DNA from: Bdellovibrio sp. qaytius
GTDB taxonomy: Bacteria > Bdellovibrionota > Bdellovibrionia > Bdellovibrionales > Bdellovibrionaceae
Assembly (NCBI GenBank): GCA_004011035.1
Contig: CP025734.1
Coordinates: 1,944,001 to 2,008,000 of the forward strand
Length of the DNA stretch: 64,000 nt
Direction: 5' to 3'
How positions within the stretch are numbered: the first letter of the stretch is position 1; each line of letters begins with the position of its first letter. The notes below the pieces were generated by a model. That model made no database searches. It was not told the origin of the DNA and worked only from the letters and a program-made list of their open reading frames with translations. The translations under genes were made by a program, and so were the position numbers. Positions 60,812 through 64,000 of this stretch are shown piece after piece.

Positions 60812-61018
60812 AAAAAAAATCCCAAGCTTTTAGACTTGGGATTAAATAAGAAAAAAAATGGTGCCTCTTGCTAAACAATTATCGAACCGCGATTCTTGAG
60901 ATCTGCGCGTAAAATTAAACTGAGGAATTAGTCTTGGTTTTTCAGGTGCACGAGCTAGGCATACTCGAACTATTCATAATATTATCATGGTCAACAAGTC
61001 ACTGCGAAACTATTCACC
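60812..61018 (+). repeat. Composite repeat copies H2, L2 and G2
   Basis: H2 hairpin (ATCCCAAGC / ACTTGGGAT), then AAATAAGAAAAAAAATGGTG and CCTC, which matches the terminator-tRNA-Leu junction at 63.71-63.74 kb. L2 (ATTATCGAACCGCGATTC, then GCGCGTAAAATTAAACTGAG) runs straight into G2, the 106 bp segment also at 58.64 kb. This fills most of the 277 bp gap. L2 does not fold as a tRNA. Confidence 0.8.
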
Positions 61019-61077
61019 CTATGACTAAAAAATATTCCTTAAATGGACAGAATGATTTAGAAGAGGTTAAATAAACT

Positions 61078-61545
61078 ATGCGAATTAGAAACATCGACAA
61101 AAACATTTCGGATGATCTTCTACAAGTTTATAAAGTCTTTAGGGCTGCATATGCCGTCGAAGCCGAAATACTTGATGTGCCACCCACTTCCTTCTTTCCG
61201 CTCACGCTTACGTTGGAAGACCTCGAAAAGTCGGAAGACGAAATATTCGGGATTGAGGTCGATGGAACTTTGGCTGGTGCAATTTTTCTTGAAAAGTCCA
61301 ATCATACAATCACGATTAGTAGCCTTGTCGTTGATCCCAAATATTTCCGTAAGGGGCTCGGCAAATCACTTATTAATTATGTGCTTCAAAAATATCGGAC
61401 CATGAATTTCTTGGCAGGGACCGGTTCTAAAAATATTCCCGCAATTAAGCTCTATGAGAAATTTGGCTTCCAAGCCACTAGCGAAGAAACTGTGGAGCCA
61501 AGTATCCGAAGAGTTAATCTAAAGCGTTTAGCTCGTGATCATTAA
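61078..61545 (+). CDS. GNAT-family N-acetyltransferase
   Basis: 155 residues. GNAT core: VDGTLAGAIFLEKSNHTITI, then VVDPKYFRKGLGKSLINYV (RKGLGK acetyl-CoA loop) and AIKLYEKFGFQATSEET. Acceptor unknown. It is a single-gene segment bounded by copies of the composite repeat on both sides, which suggests it moved as a unit. GAGG upstream is poorly spaced. Confidence 0.87.
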   Translation: MRIRNIDKNISDDLLQVYKVFRAAYAVEAEILDVPPTSFFPLTLTLEDLEKSEDEIFGIEVDGTLAGAIFLEKSNHTITISSLVVDPKYFRKGLGKSLINYVLQKYRTMNFLAGTGSKNIPAIKLYEKFGFQATSEETVEPSIRRVNLKRLARDH

Positions 61546-61570
61546 TCACTTGTTTCTAATTTAACTATTT

Positions 61571-61800
61571 ATCGAAAACGCACTAACTTAAAACCAGTGC
61601 GTTTTTTATTTTACGAATAACGAATTCCAGACAAAAAAAATCCAAGCTTTTAGACTTGGGATTTAAATAAGAAAAAAAATGGTGCCCCTTGCTGGGCGAT
61701 TATCGAACGGCAATTCTCGAGCTTTGTGCGTAAAGTTGAGCTGAGTTTTTGATGCTGACTTTTACGACACCCCTAGCTAGGCACACTCGAACTTAAAAGC
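61571..61800 (+). repeat. Most complete composite repeat (T5-H3-L3-G3)
   Basis: Four parts in a row: the T5 hairpin (AACGCACT...CCAGTGCGTT, T-run), the H3 hairpin (TCCAAGC / ACTTGGGAT), L3 (AAAAATGGTGCCCC, GATTATCGAACGGCAATTC, TAAAGTTGAGCTGAG) and G3 (CCCCTAGCTAGGCACACTCG). It fills most of the 325 bp gap between GNAT and lipoprotein genes; nothing else is seen except the leader hairpin at 61841-61859. Confidence 0.85.
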
Positions 61801-61840
61801 TAAAGTTCATTCCCTTCGTGACCAATACAACGAAGTATTG

Positions 61841-61859
61841 CAGGATAAAATAATTCCTG
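61841..61859 (+). repeat. Leader hairpin shared with the 57.9 kb lipoprotein gene
   Basis: CAGGATAAAATAATTCCTG, a CAGGA/TCCTG-type stem around an A/T loop, 12 bp before the start codon and next to the GAGG ribosome site. See 57811-57830. Confidence 0.5.
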
Positions 61860-61870
61860 AGGTATAAGAA

Positions 61871-62821
61871 ATGAAACTAAATTTACGTACAATCGCTATG
61901 TATGGCACCCTTCTCGCGGTCGTCGGTTGTATTAGCACAGGGACTTTAAATTCATCCGACTTTAATTTTAATTTGGATCTTGTACGACCTCATAGTGAAT
62001 CCATATACAAAGAACGTGATCTTGATCCTCCCTATGTGGCTCGATTTCAAAAGAACAATAAGACTCTCATTTATATCGCCGCAGTTCATGAACCTAGCGT
62101 GAAATTTCCAAATCTTTTGGATTCTCCAACATTTTTGACAATAACTAAAGCATTTAAAGAAAATGCAATTGATGCTGTCATAGTTGAAGGTATCACTTCC
62201 TGGGATGGAGCACTTCCAGACAAAATAAACTCTCACATCGATCAATGTCATTCGACGGGCTACCAAACAAATTGCGGAGAGCCTTGGTATACGATGCATT
62301 TAGCTAAAGAGCGGAATATCTCTATGATCTCAGGCGAGCCGAAAGAAAGTGAAATCTTGAAGTTTCTCGAATCCAAAGGGTTCGAAAGAAGCGATCTGCT
62401 TGGATTTTACGTCACTCGCCAAATTCCAGAATGGAAGCGAACAGGTCAGCATCAAAAAAACAAAATGAAAATACTCATTTCCAACCTCTTGTCGGTCTAT
62501 GAAAAAAATCTCGGAGGCCAGCAAAAATTTGGCTATGAAGAGTTTCGTGCTTGGTATGCATCTCATGTTAAAACTCCCTCGAACTACCTTAACATTGAAA
62601 CGAGCGATGTTGGACCCTACTGGCGCAATGAAGCAAGCTATCTACAAAAGATTTCAGGCTTAGTGAGAATTGTCAGAGACAGGGTCATCGTGCAGCGGAC
62701 AGCTGACATGTTAAAAACTCATTCAACGGTTCTGGTTGTTTACGGAGCAAGCCATCTCCTGACACAACTTCCGGCCTTCGAACAGAAGATGAGCAAGGCG
62801 ATCAATACTAAATGGTATTAA
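61871..62821 (+). CDS. Lipoprotein of unknown function (possible TraB/ChaN-like fold)
   Basis: 316 residues: lipobox VVGC, then a domain with IYIAAVHEPS, DAVIVEGITSW, ISMISGEPKESEIL and a C-terminal VLVVYGASHLL. The His on the first strand, Glu-Gly on the second and YGASH near the end recall TraB/GumN or ChaN haem-lipoprotein families, but the match is weak. GAGG ribosome site. Followed by the T6 hairpin. Confidence 0.6.
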   Translation: MKLNLRTIAMYGTLLAVVGCISTGTLNSSDFNFNLDLVRPHSESIYKERDLDPPYVARFQKNNKTLIYIAAVHEPSVKFPNLLDSPTFLTITKAFKENAIDAVIVEGITSWDGALPDKINSHIDQCHSTGYQTNCGEPWYTMHLAKERNISMISGEPKESEILKFLESKGFERSDLLGFYVTRQIPEWKRTGQHQKNKMKILISNLLSVYEKNLGGQQKFGYEEFRAWYASHVKTPSNYLNIETSDVGPYWRNEASYLQKISGLVRIVRDRVIVQRTADMLKTHSTVLVVYGASHLLTQLPAFEQKMSKAINTKWY

Positions 62822-62847
62822 ACCCCTTGTTTCTAATTTAATTATTT

Positions 62848-62883
62848 ATCGAAACGCGCTGACTTAAAAACCAGTGCGTTTTC
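62848..62883. repeat. Dispersed terminator repeat, copy T6
   Basis: AAACGCGCTG / CAGTGCGTTT hairpin with one mismatch pair. It sits directly between the convergent lipoprotein and HEPN genes and can end both transcripts. Its upstream flank CTTGTTTCTAATTTAATTAT is nearly the same as that of T5. Confidence 0.8.
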
Positions 62884-63287
62884 TACCGCAACTTACCCGC
62901 GGCCCAATTATAAACAATTTTACCAAGCTGGATCGCGGCTTCGATGTCCTTCTTTTCAATAATTTCGTCACCTTCGGTATAGCGTTTAACCGTGGCAAAC
63001 AAAGTCAGTTCACTAATAGATTCAGGAAATATTTTCTGATCTGCTTCTGCCAGCTCTGAAATTAACAATTCTAAACTATGAGTTAATGGCACTGCCTTTT
63101 CTTCGAAAACCAAAACCGCTTTCAATGATTTTTCGATCGCCTGTTGAACTTGATAAAGAATAAGTTCTGGACGGCACTTCGGGGCTGTGAATAAAACCTC
63201 TGCCGCATACAGATCATTTTCAGCGATTCTTATCTGTTTAAATGCAGATTCTTTTTTAAATTTTTGATACTTAGGTTTATTAACCAT
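62883..63287 (-). CDS. HEPN-domain protein (toxin-side partner of MNT)
   Basis: 134 residues, all-helical: IRIAENDLYAAEVLF, ELILYQVQQAIEKSLKAVLV, PLTHSLELLISEL and ATVKRYTEGDEI. It matches the small HEPN family paired with MNT nucleotidyltransferases. The RX4-6H ribonuclease motif is not evident, so RNase activity is uncertain. The ATG overlaps the MNT stop by 1 bp (TAATG), so the two are made in fixed proportion. Confidence 0.85.
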   Translation of the reverse strand: MVNKPKYQKFKKESAFKQIRIAENDLYAAEVLFTAPKCRPELILYQVQQAIEKSLKAVLVFEEKAVPLTHSLELLISELAEADQKIFPESISELTLFATVKRYTEGDEIIEKKDIEAAIQLGKIVYNWAAGKLR

Positions 63288-63649
63288 TAAAACTTCCAGT
63301 TCGGATAGACTTCGACCATGGCTTCAGAAACTGTTTGATCAAATAACGACTCTGGATTTTCAAACTGGGCTTCTGTTTGAAAAACTAAGTCAGTTTCAAA
63401 ATGCAGTTTCGTTTTCGTAGAAAAAAACTTTCTTCTAATTTCTTTTATATCGGCTGTGTTCGGAAATAAAAACAAAATATCCAAATCCGAATCTTCGGTT
63501 GAAGTTTTGTTAGCCACTGAACCAAAGACATAGGCTTTAAAGTCTGGAGTTACGCGCACTAAATCATCAACTAGGATTTTGATGTACTCAAAGTACTCGC
63601 TAGGTTGCGTAGGATTATTTGTACGGAGTAAGTTCTCGGAAAAGCTCAT
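63287..63649 (-). CDS. MNT-type minimal nucleotidyltransferase (antitoxin-side partner)
   Basis: 120 residues with the polymerase-beta-like motif Gly43-Ser44-x10-Asp55-x-Asp57 (FGSVANKTSTEDSDLDILF). In studied type VII HEPN/MNT pairs the MNT protein neutralises HEPN by adding AMP to it. The pair lies between a dispersed repeat and the tRNA-Leu gene, the usual setting of a mobile-island border. No promoter is assigned with confidence. Confidence 0.88.
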   Translation of the reverse strand: MSFSENLLRTNNPTQPSEYFEYIKILVDDLVRVTPDFKAYVFGSVANKTSTEDSDLDILFLFPNTADIKEIRRKFFSTKTKLHFETDLVFQTEAQFENPESLFDQTVSEAMVEVYPNWKF

Positions 63650-63682
63650 ACTGAATATCGTATACCCTTACCGAATTTTAGA

Positions 63683-63715
63683 CAAAAAAAATCCCAAGCT
63701 TTGAAACTTGGGATT
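63683..63715 (-). terminator. Terminator of tRNA-Leu (H4, parent-like copy of the H repeat)
   Basis: On the minus strand ATCCCAAGT / GCTTGGGAT forms a stem followed by a T-run, 14 bp after the tRNA CCA. Copies H1-H3 at 57.1, 60.8 and 61.6 kb share this hairpin and its spacer. Confidence 0.85.
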
Positions 63716-63729
63716 AAATAAGAAAAAAA

Positions 63730-63821
63730 TGGTGCCTCGGGCCGGACTTGAACCGGCACGCCCCATTCCTGGAAGCTCAGGATTTTAAGTCCTGTGTGTC
63801 TACCAATTTCACCACCGAGGC
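63730..63821 (-). tRNA. tRNA-Leu (anticodon UAA)
   Basis: 92 nt including an encoded CCA. Acceptor stem GCCTCGG / CCGAGGC, D-arm with GGTGAAATTGGTAGACAC, anticodon stem CAGGA / TCCTG around CTTAAAA (anticodon TAA, codon UUA), a long variable arm and T-arm GCCGGTTCAAGTCCGGC. Long variable arm plus anticodon define it as class II tRNA-Leu. Its 3' end and terminator are duplicated at least three times upstream in the window. The 179 bp beyond its 5' end shows no supported gene. Confidence 0.95.
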
Positions 63822-64000
63822 ACTGTAGAAAAGTGAAGTTTGAAGTTAAATAGTAACTAAAGCTTTGTCACGCCTTTTCATAAAATATTTCGACAGGCTT
63901 TTCGTTGACTCGAAAGACCAACACGCCAATGATGAATCATGTTGTGTCTAATGAACAAAATTTAAGAACATTCAACATCTTCACCACGCTAAAAATAGCT

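Noticed and set aside
57165-61746. L segments as functional tRNA genes
   Set aside because: Only the 3' acceptor end and a T-loop-like TCGAAC are recognisable; no 5' acceptor strand, D-arm or anticodon stem pairs with them.
49055-62883. T hairpins as integron attC sites
   Set aside because: The stems start and end AACGC/GCGTT but lack the RYYYAAC and GTTRRRY core sites and the attC spacing. They are followed by T-runs as in plain terminators, and no integron integrase is present.
1-64000. CRISPR array
   Set aside because: No run of short direct repeats with regular unique spacers was seen; the only dispersed repeats are the intergenic T-H-L-G units, with genes between them.
63822-64000. Minus-strand frame open to the window edge (about 63947-64000)
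   Set aside because: Fewer than 20 codons are visible before the stop and no homology can be judged; it may be chance.

Overview
The window looks like a chromosomal segment of a low-GC member of the Bdellovibrionota (Bdellovibrio / Pseudobdellovibrio-like). This is inferred from the many secreted proteins and lipoproteins with short lipoboxes (for example FQNC), a TIGR02147-type regulator, a bacterial tryptophan 2,3-dioxygenase and many soluble PAS kinases. No taxonomic marker gene is present, so the assignment is an inference. Genes are dense and often overlap by a few bases, including convergent 3' ends that overlap by 4 to 62 bp.

Layout. 1-18 kb: secreted S9 and trypsin-like peptidases, an S1-domain RNA-binding protein, DUF4442 proteins, a nitronate monooxygenase-like flavoprotein, a secreted HNH nuclease, a duplicated receiver-type protein, an acyltransferase, tryptophan 2,3-dioxygenase, a subtilase and a diguanylate cyclase. 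18-25 kb: a rhomboid protease, an AidB-like acyl-CoA dehydrogenase and two hybrid histidine kinases flanking a small outer-membrane barrel. 25-31 kb: a possible small-molecule locus made of a FeeM-like N-acyl amino acid synthase overlapping a VAO-type FAD oxidase, a divergent HTH regulator, a Rieske oxygenase and a DadA-like oxidase. 31-49 kb: lipoproteins, a phospholipase D-like protein, a 932-residue secreted protein of unknown function, GNAT, kinase, SDR, ChrA and DEAD-box helicase genes, a CPBP protease and an Lrp regulator. 50-55 kb: a MacB-MacA-TolC-type export operon with a TIGR02147 regulator upstream.

From 49 to 63.8 kb the character changes. Small accessory genes (VOC protein, lipoproteins, aquaporin plus arsenate reductase, GNAT, HEPN-MNT pair), mostly on the + strand, are separated by copies of a composite intergenic repeat. 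The repeat has four parts: a terminator hairpin (T), a second hairpin (H), a stretch L that begins like a tRNA 3' end, and a stretch G. The H part and the start of L match the 3' end and terminator of the intact tRNA-Leu(UAA) gene that closes the region at 63.73-63.82 kb. This suggests a tRNA-anchored array of acquired segments, with no integrase in the window. It is the most unusual structure here.

Expression. Many genes for cytosolic and regulatory proteins lack a Shine-Dalgarno sequence. They have a sigma70-like promoter whose -10 box ends 5-9 nt before the ATG, predicting leaderless or nearly leaderless mRNAs. Most secreted-protein genes instead have a good GGAGG-type site. This rule moves several start codons (8892, 11143, 30831, 38268, 46409).
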